NCBI GenBank assembly: GCA_043802925.1
Contig: JAZDKP010000242.1
Span: 1-16,370, forward strand
From: JAZDKP01 sp043802925
GTDB taxonomy: Bacteria; Fibrobacterota; OXYB2-FULL-49-7; JAEUSG01
Length of the DNA stretch: 16,370 nt
Reading direction: 5' to 3'
In this document: one piece after another, positions 6,441 through 14,004 of the stretch
Layout: each line of letters begins with the position of its first letter
Position numbering within the stretch: the first letter of the stretch is position 1
The notes under the pieces: model-generated
What the model was told of the DNA's origin: nothing
Databases searched by the model: none
Seen by the model: only the letters and a program-made list of their open reading frames with translations
Program-made: the position numbers and the translations under genes

Positions 6441-8783
6441 TCACCGCCTTTTCCTTGCCAGCTTTTCCAGATTCGCTTTCGCGTCCACAAACCCCGGATC
6501 CAACCTGAGCGCGGTCTTATACTGCGTCTCCGCCTCGGAAAATCGCCCGGTTTGCTCAAGCGCCACACCGTAATTGTTACGCGTGCCCGGATGATCGGGC
6601 CGGAACTTCACCGCGCGGCCGTAAAAAGGCAACGCCTCCGCAGCCCGGCCCTGGCGCAAAAAGAGGTTCCCCAGATTGTACCACGCATCCGCGTTTACGG
6701 AGTCGAGTGCCGCCGTGCGCTGGAAACAGGCGAGCGCCTCGTCCGCGCGGCCCATCCGGTTGAGGGTGACCCCGAGGTTAAGCCATGCCTTGACATATAA
6801 GCTGTCACGCTTCAGTACCCGCCGATAGTGAAAGGCCGCGCTGTCCAGTTGCCCGGCGTCGCGCTGGAGGTTCGCGAGATTGTACCGCGCATCCGCGTGG
6901 TTGGAATCGTCCGAGAGCGCGGCCCGGTATTCGCGGAGCGCGTCGGCGGTGCGGCCGAGGGTCTGGTAGGCCCAGCCGAGGTTGTTGTGCGTCAGCGGAT
7001 CCGCGGGATTCAGTTTTTCCGCGCGTTCATAGGCCGCGATGGCCTCGGCGCGCTTTCCTTCCTTAAAGAACGCGTTCCCGAGGTTATAGTCCGCAAACCC
7101 GCTCCCTTTGTCATACCGCGCGGCCACCCGGTACTGTTCGCGCGCCTTTTCAGGCATGCCCAACTCGTCGTACATGACGCCCAGGCTGTTGAGCGCCGAT
7201 ACCTCCTGCGGGTGCGTGACAAGGACTCTTGCGAATTCCTCGGCCGCGCGTTTCCAATCCTTCCTATCCTTAAAAATGTTCGCAAGATTCATCCGCGCGT
7301 CTTTAAAGTCGGGCTTGAGTGCGAGCGCCTGCTCGTAATACCCGAGTGCAATGGTGTCGTTGCCCTGGCGCTTATAGGCAGAGCCGAGGTTGTTGTATCC
7401 GCGCGCTTTGGCCGGGGATTTTTTTATGACGTCCTTCCAGAGGATTTTGTCGTCGCGCCAGACACGGTTGCGGAGCACGGTGGCGCAGGCAAGGGAACAA
7501 AGCCAAGCCAGTACAAGGACGAGAAGCAGCCTCTCGCGACCGCGGAACAGGCGCCACGCAGGCGCGTAGGTGAAAAGAAGCCTCCCTGCGGCCATGGCAA
7601 AGCCGGCCATGGGCAGGTAAAGCCGGTGCTCAAAACAGACGTCCCAGATGGGGAAAATGGAGGATTCGACGGAAAGCACGAGAAAAAAGAAAAGGATGCT
7701 GAAGGAAAGCAGGCGGTCGCGTCGAAAAAGGAAAAGACCGAGCGTAAACAGGCCTGCGATAAGAAGGAAGGAGAGAAAGGTCCCGGTCCGGAAAAGAGTA
7801 TGGTATACAGGAAAATCGTAGTCCAGGTTCTGGTTGACTGGTAGAATAAGAAGCCGGAGGTAGGTGCGGACCACGTTGCACTGGGTGACCAGATAGTCGC
7901 CCCGGGAGATGGTCGCTGCGTCGCCCGGAAGGAGACTGCCCGCGCTTATCCCCGTGCCGAGAAGGGTATATGCGACCGGAAGCACTAAAAAGAGGAACGC
8001 ATAGGGCAGAAGGGGCCGGAGTCGCGCCTTGATTGCCATAAGCGTGGACGAGAAAAAGAAAAACTCCACAAGCAGGACCGCAACAGGCAATGTGGCCACG
8101 GTCTCTTTGGTAAAAAGACCGATAAGTCCGGCCAACAATGAAACGACATACAGGCCGCCCCCGTAAAGACGCCCCACCGGGGCGTCTCTCTCTTTCCCCA
8201 CCGGGGCGTCTCTCTCTTTCCCTACCGGAGCGTCTCCGGCCTCGATAAGCCGTGCCTTGACATAAGCCGTAAGCGACAGCAGGTACCACATCGCGGCCAG
8301 CGAGGCCAGCCGCTGGACGATGTAAGTGACCGCCCCGGTCTGCACCGGATGCACCGCGAACATCAACGCGGCAAACAACGGCATCCACCCGGCTGTGGAC
8401 GATTGTAAAGACGCCCCACCGGGGCGTCTCTGATCTTCCCCGTCAGGGCGTCCAGTGGCACCCGACATCGCCGGCGTCCGCATCAGCAGCGACGCAAACG
8501 TAAAGACCAGAAACGACGCAAGGATATGGATGAGGGCGTTGATAACATGATATCCGGCGACCTTGAGCCCATTGAGACCGTAATTGAGTGAAAAAGAGTA
8601 GTACCCGAGAAAACGGTGGGGATAGGACTCAAAAACCTTAGCCAGTGAAAGAGAGTGGACCGCCTTGCTGCTCACAATGCCATCGAGATCATCAAACACA
8701 AACGGACCGGAGAGCGTATTGACATAGCAAAGGATGCCCGCAAGGACGATAAGAAAGATAGGAAAACAACGGCGTTTTATCAT
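6441..8783 (-). CDS. Membrane GT-C-like glycosyltransferase with nine C-terminal TPRs
   Basis: 780 residues. The N-terminal half (about 8-435) is a multipass membrane domain. After the first helix comes GPFVFDDLDGI (26-36) with an Asp pair (D31, D32) in the predicted external loop, the hallmark of GT-C enzymes such as protein O-mannosyltransferases and TMTC proteins. Other conserved points are LFTKETVATLP (223-233), LPVNQNLDYDFPV (314-326) and PIWDVCFEHRLYLP (378-391). The C-terminal half is nine exact 34-residue TPRs from 461 to about 766, predicted outside the cytoplasm. It probably transfers a sugar from a lipid carrier to protein or glycan; donor and acceptor are unknown. ATG 8783 is preferred because the paralogue at 14001-15851 starts at the equivalent place; ATG 8831 would overlap the divergent gene. 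Loops at 108-131 and 183-206 carry translated palindromic repeats. Confidence 0.75.
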   Translation of the reverse strand: MIKRRCFPIFLIVLAGILCYVNTLSGPFVFDDLDGIVSSKAVHSLSLAKVFESYPHRFLGYYSFSLNYGLNGLKVAGYHVINALIHILASFLVFTFASLLMRTPAMSGATGRPDGEDQRRPGGASLQSSTAGWMPLFAALMFAVHPVQTGAVTYIVQRLASLAAMWYLLSLTAYVKARLIEAGDAPVGKERDAPVGKERDAPVGRLYGGGLYVVSLLAGLIGLFTKETVATLPVAVLLVEFFFFSSTLMAIKARLRPLLPYAFLFLVLPVAYTLLGTGISAGSLLPGDAATISRGDYLVTQCNVVRTYLRLLILPVNQNLDYDFPVYHTLFRTGTFLSFLLIAGLFTLGLFLFRRDRLLSFSILFFFLVLSVESSIFPIWDVCFEHRLYLPMAGFAMAAGRLLFTYAPAWRLFRGRERLLLVLVLAWLCSLACATVLRNRVWRDDKILWKDVIKKSPAKARGYNNLGSAYKRQGNDTIALGYYEQALALKPDFKDARMNLANIFKDRKDWKRAAEEFARVLVTHPQEVSALNSLGVMYDELGMPEKAREQYRVAARYDKGSGFADYNLGNAFFKEGKRAEAIAAYERAEKLNPADPLTHNNLGWAYQTLGRTADALREYRAALSDDSNHADARYNLANLQRDAGQLDSAAFHYRRVLKRDSLYVKAWLNLGVTLNRMGRADEALACFQRTAALDSVNADAWYNLGNLFLRQGRAAEALPFYGRAVKFRPDHPGTRNNYGVALEQTGRFSEAETQYKTALRLDPGFVDAKANLEKLARKRR
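8163..8236. repeat. Copy A: intragenic 27-bp palindromic element plus 24-bp tandem units
   Basis: Bases 8163-8189 contain arms AGACGCCCC (8167-8175) and GGGGCGTCT (8179-8187) around ACC. The ACC centre recurs at 8200-8202 and 8224-8226, giving a strict 24-base period over almost three units. It is translated on the minus strand as an 8-residue repeat of the type DAPVGKER, ending DAPVGRLYG (about residues 184-208). This lies inside the GT-C/TPR gene between two membrane helices. Identical 27-bp copies are at 8405-8431 and 15300-15326. Confidence 0.9.
8405..8453. repeat. Copy B: 27-bp palindromic element in a different reading frame
   Basis: Bases 8405-8431 are identical to copy A (arms 8409-8417 and 8421-8429). 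A degenerate second unit is centred at 8442-8444, again 24 bases away. Relative to the gene start the repeat is shifted by one base compared with copy A, so it is translated as QRRPGGASLQ (residues 118-127) rather than RDAPVGRLY. The paralogue lacks about 19 residues at this position. Confidence 0.9.
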
Positions 8784-8829
8784 GTTTTGTCTTAGAGCGG
8801 CTTCTGGGTAATTATATATTTTATCAGTC
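8784..8829. promoter_or_regulatory. Divergent AT-rich promoter region
   Basis: 46 bases separate the preferred starts of the GT-C/TPR gene (minus) and the radical SAM gene (plus). The tract TAATTATATATT (8809-8820) could supply a -10 element in either direction. On the plus strand TTGTCT at 8787 with TAATTA at 8809 is a weak promoter match. No Shine-Dalgarno precedes ATG 8830. Confidence 0.3.
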
Positions 8830-10302
8830 ATGGCAGGAAACAGGAGAACAACAGGACGACGGGTGCTCATCCTGAACCCGCCCTGGGTGAAGGATTTCTG
8901 CCGTTCGGCCCGCTGGGCCGCCCGGTCACGCGCCCGCGTCCAGCGCCACCCCGACGGCCTGCTCATCCTCGCCGCGCTTCTGGAGCGCGAAGGCCACACC
9001 ATCCGCTTCATCGACGGCCCGGTCGCGGGCCTTGACGCCGAGGCCATATCACGGGAGATCGCTTTGTTCTCACCGGAGGTCGCGGTCCTTCATACCACCA
9101 CGCCTTCCATTTACAACGACCTCTCCTACGCGGAACGAATCAAGGCGGCCGCCCCGTCGTGCGTGACCGTGGCCCTGGGACCCCATGTGACCGCGCTTCC
9201 CGGCGAAACCTTCGCCATTTCCGAGGAGCGTTTTCATGGCGCACTCGACGTCGTGGCGCGCGGAGAATTCGACCTCTCCGTAAAGGAGATCTGCGCGGGC
9301 GCGGCCTCTCAGGAAATCCGCGGTATCTCGTTCAAGGACGGCCTCCGGCTCTGCCACAATCCCGAGCGGCCACTCCTGGACGTCAACACCCTTCCCTTTC
9401 CGGCCTGGCATCTGGTCAACCCACGGGACTATCGCGATTTTTCCAAACGTCTCCCCTTTCTCACGCTCATTTCGGGACGCGGCTGCCACGGCCGCTGCAA
9501 TTTCTGCCGCGACACGCCGCTCATGGAGGGACGTCGCGGCCGGCTGCGGAATCCACTCCTCGTGGCTGAGGAAATCGGCCATGACCTCGCGCAGTTTCCC
9601 TATATCCGCGAAATCATGGTCGAGACCGATTCCTTCACCGCCTCCGCGGACCATGTCCGCAACCTCTGCGAGTCCATCCTCCGCCGCGGCTTTCACCGCC
9701 GCCTCTCCTTTGCCTGCAACACACGCGTGGATATGGACCTTTCCCTGCTCCCGCTCATGAAGCGGGCAAATTTTCGTATGTTCGTGGCGGGGTTCGAATT
9801 CGGTTCGCAGGAGGCGCTCAACATCACGGAAAAGGGGATCACCCTTGAACAGTCCCGCGCATTCGCGGCCGAGACACGCCGGCTCGGGTTTACGGTACAC
9901 GGCTGCTTTATGATCGGCGCACCGGGCGAGACAGAGGCCACGGCACGCAAGACCATCGATTTTGCCAAGTCACTCCCCATCAACACGCTGCAGTTCAGCG
10001 GTATCTGCGTGTATCCCGGAACCAAGATGTTCCGATGGGCCAAAATCAACCGGTTCCTGGTGCCCCGGGACTGGAACGGCTGGGTCAGCGACACCCACGA
10101 GCAGACCACGCTTCTCAACTATCCCCAGCTCAGCCGCGAGCGCATCGACGCCCTCATTGATACCGGGCTGCGCGAATTTTATCTCCGGCCGAAACAGATA
10201 TTGAAGATGCTCTTTTCCATCCGTAAGCTTTCGGATGTGCGGCGCCTTTTCTTTGGCGCTGAAAAATTCCTCGATTATTTCCGTAAAAAGGCCTCGGCAT
10301 GA
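8830..10302 (+). CDS. B12-binding-domain radical SAM protein
   Basis: 490 residues in the BchE-like layout. An N-terminal cobalamin-binding-like Rossmann domain spans about 11-165, with VLILNPPW at its start and the familiar 'P.GLLILAALLEREGH' helix at 41-56. The radical SAM core follows, with C219, C223 and C226 in GCHGRCNFC (CxxxCxxC) to hold the 4Fe-4S cluster, then GAPGETEAT near 354-362 as in this class. The DxHxxG cobalamin motif is not evident, which is common in this class. The substrate is not predictable; by context it may modify a glycan or lipid made by the two GT2 enzymes that follow. Its stop overlaps the next ATG by four bases. ATG 8830 is used; GTG 8863, with an AGGA before it and giving a start right at VLILNPP, is a realistic alternative. 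Confidence 0.8.
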   Translation: MAGNRRTTGRRVLILNPPWVKDFCRSARWAARSRARVQRHPDGLLILAALLEREGHTIRFIDGPVAGLDAEAISREIALFSPEVAVLHTTTPSIYNDLSYAERIKAAAPSCVTVALGPHVTALPGETFAISEERFHGALDVVARGEFDLSVKEICAGAASQEIRGISFKDGLRLCHNPERPLLDVNTLPFPAWHLVNPRDYRDFSKRLPFLTLISGRGCHGRCNFCRDTPLMEGRRGRLRNPLLVAEEIGHDLAQFPYIREIMVETDSFTASADHVRNLCESILRRGFHRRLSFACNTRVDMDLSLLPLMKRANFRMFVAGFEFGSQEALNITEKGITLEQSRAFAAETRRLGFTVHGCFMIGAPGETEATARKTIDFAKSLPINTLQFSGICVYPGTKMFRWAKINRFLVPRDWNGWVSDTHEQTTLLNYPQLSRERIDALIDTGLREFYLRPKQILKMLFSIRKLSDVRRLFFGAEKFLDYFRKKASA

Positions 10303-11132
10303 AAACCTCCATCGTCATCCCCGCCTATAACAGCGCCACAACACTGGCCCCTTGTCTCACCGCCTGCCTTCAGCAGGGCGCCGAGGTGGTGGTGGTGGAC
10401 GACGGGTCCACGGACAATACCGCCGAAGTGGCGCAGTCCTTTCCGGTCACGCTGATACGCCAGGAAAACCGCGGCCCGGCCGCTGCGCGCAACGCAGGCT
10501 GGCGTGCGGCAAAGGGCGATGTCATTTTCTTCACGGACGCGGACTGCGTGCCCGAACCCGGGTGGGTCCAAAAACTACTGGCACTTCTGGAAAGCACCAA
10601 TGCCGAAGCCGCGGGCGGCGGGTATTCGTATTATGGCGCATCCTGCTTCGGTCAATGGATTCATGGTGAAATCAATGTCCGACATGCGCGGATGAAGGGA
10701 GCGGTGAATTTCATCGGCTCCTTTAACGCGGCCGTGCGGAGGAAGGCGCTCGAACACGTCCACGGGTTTAATGAAAGCTTCCTGAAACCGAGTGCGGAGG
10801 ACAATGACCTCAGCTACCGGCTCAAAAAGACCGGTTGCCGCCTTGTATTCGATCCCGCCATCAAAGTGGAGCACCTCCATCCCTGGGGCCTGCGCCGCTA
10901 CCTGCGCGTGCAGGCGCGCCACGGCTTCTGGCGCTCAAAGCTCTACCTTCACCATCCGGACATGCGCCAGGGAGATTCTTATGCCATAGGTTCCGGGGTT
11001 TTTCTTCCGCCAAAAGGAACAAGCCTTCATCCGGCGTTTCTGGCGCTGGTTCTGCTGCGGCTTTTAGCCCGCGCGGGCGGTTTTGCGGCCGGCTCCTTAT
11101 ATTGGCGCATTTTTCACAGGCGGCCTAAATGA
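10299..11132 (+). CDS. Family 2 glycosyltransferase
   Basis: 277 residues with a complete GT-A fold signature: SIVIPAYNSA at 4-13, VVVDDGSTDN at 31-40 for nucleotide-sugar binding, the DxD-type metal motif FFTDADC at 77-83, and the catalytic acidic pair in SAEDNDLSYRLKKTG (165-179). It should move a sugar from a nucleotide donor to a lipid-linked or glycan acceptor at the cytoplasmic face of the membrane. A hydrophobic stretch near 244-270 could anchor it. The start ATG overlaps the stop of the radical SAM gene (ATGA), and its own stop overlaps the next start in the same way, so it sits in a four-gene coupled operon. Donor and acceptor cannot be told from the sequence. Confidence 0.85.
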   Translation: MKTSIVIPAYNSATTLAPCLTACLQQGAEVVVVDDGSTDNTAEVAQSFPVTLIRQENRGPAAARNAGWRAAKGDVIFFTDADCVPEPGWVQKLLALLESTNAEAAGGGYSYYGASCFGQWIHGEINVRHARMKGAVNFIGSFNAAVRRKALEHVHGFNESFLKPSAEDNDLSYRLKKTGCRLVFDPAIKVEHLHPWGLRRYLRVQARHGFWRSKLYLHHPDMRQGDSYAIGSGVFLPPKGTSLHPAFLALVLLRLLARAGGFAAGSLYWRIFHRRPK

Positions 11133-12109
11133 ACGCACAGGCCCCGGAATCCGGCGCAGGGCGATTGACGCTCACGCTTGCCATCTGCGCCAAAAACGCA
11201 GCGGACGTTGCTGAAACCTGTTTTGAGTCCATCCGCGGGCAGGCCGAGGCCCCGGATGCAGTAATGGTGGTCGTGGACGATACGGGCGACACCACCATTC
11301 CATTGGCGAAACGCTTTGGCTATGCCGTGGTCCTGAACCCCGGTAAAAAGCTCTACCATGCGCGCAACGCCGCGCTCGCTGCATGCACCACCGACCTCCT
11401 CGCGTTTACGGACGCGGACTGCATACTGGACCGCGACTGGGTCCGCGTCATCAAACGCGTCTTTGCCGAACATCCGGAAGTGGACGCGGGCACAGGCCGT
11501 CACCCCATGATTGGCCGCCATAATTTCGTGAGCTGGGTCCACCATCAGTGGTACGTGGTGGAAACGCGCAAAACAGGCTATACCGACGGCGTCATCGGCG
11601 GGAACAGCTATTTCCGCGCCGCGGCCCTGCGCACCGTAGGCGGCTGGCTCCCGGTGGCGCTCCTCGGCGCCGAGGATGTTTACATTTCAAAAAAACTAAC
11701 CGCATCCGGCCGGAAAATCTGGTTTGACGAATGCGCGGTCGTGGCGCACCATTACCGGAAGGACTTTGAAGGGTTCTGGAGGCAGTCCGTGATGATGGGG
11801 CGCGACATTGTGCTCATGATGCGCGTTGCGGACATCCGCGATGGCCTCTGGACTTATACGCTGCTGATTCCACTGCTCGCGATTACGGGTTTTTTATCGT
11901 TGGCCCTCGCGTGCGAAAGCGTTTTTCCCGGCGCGCTCCTGCTCCTCCTGGTGGCCGGCGCTTCGCTGTTCTACTGCCGAGTGCAGTTCGGCTCGTTGGA
12001 TGCGGCCGTCCCGCGCTGGGCCGCGCGCTGGATTATCATCTGGCCCTACAGCTATGGCATCATAAAAGGGCTTTTTGAAAAGCCTCCGCTCCCGGACCCC
12101 AAAGCATGA
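11129..12109 (+). CDS. Family 2 glycosyltransferase with C-terminal membrane helices
   Basis: 326 residues. The GT2 core is recognisable from LTLAICAKNAA (15-25), VVVDDTGD (47-54), the metal motif AFTDADC (92-98) and LGAEDVYISKKL (179-190) holding the catalytic acidic pair. The Gly-Asp-Thr after the first DD departs from the usual DDGS. Two hydrophobic segments at about 243-265 and 268-288 anchor the C terminus, a common arrangement in membrane GT2 enzymes that extend lipid-linked glycans. It is only distantly similar to the preceding GT2 (shared TDADC and ED motifs), so the two probably add different sugars. ATGA overlaps on both sides link it to its neighbours. Confidence 0.83.
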   Translation: MNAQAPESGAGRLTLTLAICAKNAADVAETCFESIRGQAEAPDAVMVVVDDTGDTTIPLAKRFGYAVVLNPGKKLYHARNAALAACTTDLLAFTDADCILDRDWVRVIKRVFAEHPEVDAGTGRHPMIGRHNFVSWVHHQWYVVETRKTGYTDGVIGGNSYFRAAALRTVGGWLPVALLGAEDVYISKKLTASGRKIWFDECAVVAHHYRKDFEGFWRQSVMMGRDIVLMMRVADIRDGLWTYTLLIPLLAITGFLSLALACESVFPGALLLLLVAGASLFYCRVQFGSLDAAVPRWAARWIIIWPYSYGIIKGLFEKPPLPDPKA

Positions 12110-12954
12110 GGCGGTCCCTCGGTATTCTCCTGGGCATCGCGGTCACCACGGGTCTGGCCATATGGGCCGGGCCCGTCGCACTCGTGAACAGGTTCCTTGA
12201 CGTCCCGCTGCGTTTTCTCGCGCTGATGTTCGGCGCCCTGTTCCTCGGCGAAGCACTCCGCCTTTACAAATTCCGCATCGCGCTCAAGTCCCTGCTGTCG
12301 TTCAGGGAGGCCGCCTCGATATTCCTTTATTCACGGTTACCGGCCTATGCGCCCCCGCACCACATGGCGGACCTGGTACCCTTGCTCCATTCACATACGC
12401 GCAAAAAAGACTTCGCTGCATTTATCGTGGTAGATCGCGCGTTTGAGGCCGCGGCGCTGGTCCTTGTCGGCGGCTTTGGAATTGTGAATCATGTACACTC
12501 GCTGATCCTTTACGCGGTCTGGAGCCTGTTACTGGGCGTGGCCGCGTTCCTGATAATATTGCTCTACCGCCGCAATGGCCATCTGACGCGGTTTATCCGC
12601 ACCCTCCGCGACAACGCCTCCGCTTTCCGCGCCTTCCTTTTCACTCTTTCGGCGCTAACGCTCACGGCCGTGCTCATGGACGTTTGCGCATTCCAGCTCC
12701 TGGTGAAAAGCCTCGGGCATGGCATGACACTGTCGTATGCGGGATTCATGCTCGCGGGCATGGCCCTGGCCGGGCTGCTTTCATTCTTACCGGGAGGGCT
12801 GGGGGTATCGGATGCCGCCTGCGCGATTCTGCTGGTTGCCCACGGCGCGGAACGGGCGGCCGCGGGCGGTGTGGCCCTCTTCCATCGCGCGATTGAGTTG
12901 ATACGGGGCGCGCTCTATTTCGGCGTGCTCGTTCTCCTCAGACGCCCTTCGTAG
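12106..12954 (+). CDS. LPG-synthase-like/UPF0104 integral membrane protein
   Basis: 282 residues with about seven hydrophobic segments and the signature LLSFLPGGLGVSDA at 224-237, which is the characteristic 'PGGlG..E/D' motif of the lysylphosphatidylglycerol synthase transmembrane region (UPF0104, YbhN-like). These proteins flip or handle lipids in the membrane; this one has no soluble aminoacyl-transferase domain. Next to two GT2 enzymes it may move a glycolipid across the membrane (inference). It starts with ATG overlapping the upstream stop. Its stop at 12952-12954 lies inside the 3' end of the convergent DUF2304 gene, a 17-base tail-to-tail overlap. Confidence 0.75.
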   Translation: MRRSLGILLGIAVTTGLAIWAGPVALVNRFLDVPLRFLALMFGALFLGEALRLYKFRIALKSLLSFREAASIFLYSRLPAYAPPHHMADLVPLLHSHTRKKDFAAFIVVDRAFEAAALVLVGGFGIVNHVHSLILYAVWSLLLGVAAFLIILLYRRNGHLTRFIRTLRDNASAFRAFLFTLSALTLTAVLMDVCAFQLLVKSLGHGMTLSYAGFMLAGMALAGLLSFLPGGLGVSDAACAILLVAHGAERAAAGGVALFHRAIELIRGALYFGVLVLLRRPS

Positions 12955-13303
12955 CGTCCGCTTTTTTCTCCTCCAGTTCCCCTTCGAGCAACGCAAGCCG
13001 CTGAAGCAGATCGCGCTGAATACGCGCCTGCGCGGAGAGCAGTCGTGAATAGTGGAACAGGATGGCAAGCGCAAACAGGCCGAAGAGAATGAAGATCAGC
13101 GCCGCGGGCTGCAGGTGCAGGAGGAGGCAGAGCCGCTCCATCCAGGCGCTTCCCACCATCTGCGCCATAAGGAAGAGCGCGGTGACCACCCATAAAAGAG
13201 CGAACTCCGCGGAGAGCCGGTTACGCCGGACCGACACGATGACCGCAAACAGGATGACCGCGCCGATGGCGAAGAATAGATACTGGTGGATGGGCAGCAA
13301 CAT
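12938..13303 (-). CDS. DUF2304 small membrane protein
   Basis: 121 residues from ATG 13303 (123 from ATG 13309). Hydrophobic segments at about 5-24, 34-53 and 65-85, followed by a charged, coiled-coil-like tail (about 88-121), match DUF2304. That family is regularly found directly after a GT2 of the polyprenyl-phosphate glycosyltransferase type, as here. It is thought of as a membrane partner of the GT2; its exact job is unknown. The start is decided by the Shine-Dalgarno AAGGAG, which is 7 bases from ATG 13303 but only one base from ATG 13309. The longer start would overlap the GT2 stop in ATGA fashion, so both are possible. The gene ends inside the convergent UPF0104 gene. Confidence 0.72.
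   Translation of the reverse strand: MLLPIHQYLFFAIGAVILFAVIVSVRRNRLSAEFALLWVVTALFLMAQMVGSAWMERLCLLLHLQPAALIFILFGLFALAILFHYSRLLSAQARIQRDLLQRLALLEGELEEKKADATKGV
12941..12967 (+). terminator. Possible intrinsic terminator at the convergent junction
   Basis: GACGC (12941-12945) and GCGTC (12954-12958) can pair around an 8-base loop and are followed by CGC and then six T's (12962-12967). It would end the radical SAM/GT2 operon. The stem is short and lies within coding sequence of both genes, so confidence is low. Confidence 0.3.
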
Positions 13304-13305
13304 GG

Positions 13306-14004
13306 TCATTCTCCTTTGGATTTCATTTTCCGGAACAGAAGGTTCATCAGCACGGTGAACATGTAATGCAGGCCCGTCAGGCCCGCGAAATTGGACGTTC
13401 CAGCCGCCCGTTCCCGCATGGCCACCGGGACTTCAAGGATGCGGAGGCCGTTTTTGGAAGCAATCAGGAGCGCTTCGGGCTCGGGATAGCGCGTGGGGTA
13501 ATGCGTTGCAAAAAGGCGGAGTGCGCGCGGGCCAAAGGCGCGAAAGCCCGAGGTGGCATCCGTCACGCAAGCGCCGGTAAGAACCGTGAGCAAACCTGAC
13601 AGGAAGCGGATAGCAGGGCGGCGCAGCGTTTCGGCCTGGAACCCTTCCCTTGAAAGGAAACGGGAACCGATGACAATATCCGCTTTTTCATGGGACAGGA
13701 TTTCGAGAAGCGCCGGGATGCTCTGGGCCGGGTGTTGGTTGTCGCCGTCGAATTGCACGGCCGCGTCGTATCCTTTTTTGAGCGCGTACCGGAACCCGGT
13801 CTGGACCGCTCCCCCCACGCCCAGGTTATGGCACAAACTGAGAACACGGGCATGGCTTTCACGGGCCCGGGCCTTTGTATCGTCCACACTGCCGTCATTG
13901 ACAATCAGAACGTCACACGACGGGCAGGATTCGGCCAGCCGGTCCGCGGCCTGCCGGATGGAACGTCCCTCATTATATGCGGGAATGATGATAAGCGTCT
14001 TCAC
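13306..14004 (-). CDS. DPM1-like family 2 glycosyltransferase (polyprenyl-phosphate sugar synthase)
   Basis: 232 residues, the compact GT2 type that transfers a sugar from a nucleotide donor to dolichyl or undecaprenyl phosphate (DPM1, ArnC and GtrB relatives). Motifs: LIIIPAYNEG (4-13), LIVNDGSVDDT (33-43), NLGVGGAVQTGFRYA (60-74), metal site QFDGDNQHP (84-92) with D86 and D88, IGSRF (112-116) and TDATSGFRAF (148-157). There is no C-terminal pair of membrane helices, and the neighbouring DUF2304 may supply the membrane link. It starts with GTG at 14004, which overlaps the stop of the GT-C/TPR gene (GTGA); a G-rich stretch just upstream can serve as a weak ribosome site. Its product, a lipid-linked monosaccharide, would be the natural donor for the GT-C enzyme upstream. 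Confidence 0.85.
   Translation of the reverse strand: MKTLIIIPAYNEGRSIRQAADRLAESCPSCDVLIVNDGSVDDTKARARESHARVLSLCHNLGVGGAVQTGFRYALKKGYDAAVQFDGDNQHPAQSIPALLEILSHEKADIVIGSRFLSREGFQAETLRRPAIRFLSGLLTVLTGACVTDATSGFRAFGPRALRLFATHYPTRYPEPEALLIASKNGLRILEVPVAMRERAAGTSNFAGLTGLHYMFTVLMNLLFRKMKSKGE

Noticed and set aside
6828..7844. Long plus-strand open frame (338 codons) opposite the nine-TPR gene
   Set aside because: It is the antisense shadow of a TPR/membrane gene in GC-rich DNA; the translation is basic and of low complexity, and the minus frame has clear family motifs.
8163..8236. CRISPR array
   Set aside because: The repeats are directly contiguous with a 24-base period and no unique spacers, and they are in frame in a coding sequence.
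8784..9047. N-terminal extension of the nine-TPR protein to 868 residues
   Set aside because: It would overlap over 200 bases of the radical SAM gene; the paralogue starts at the position matching 8783.
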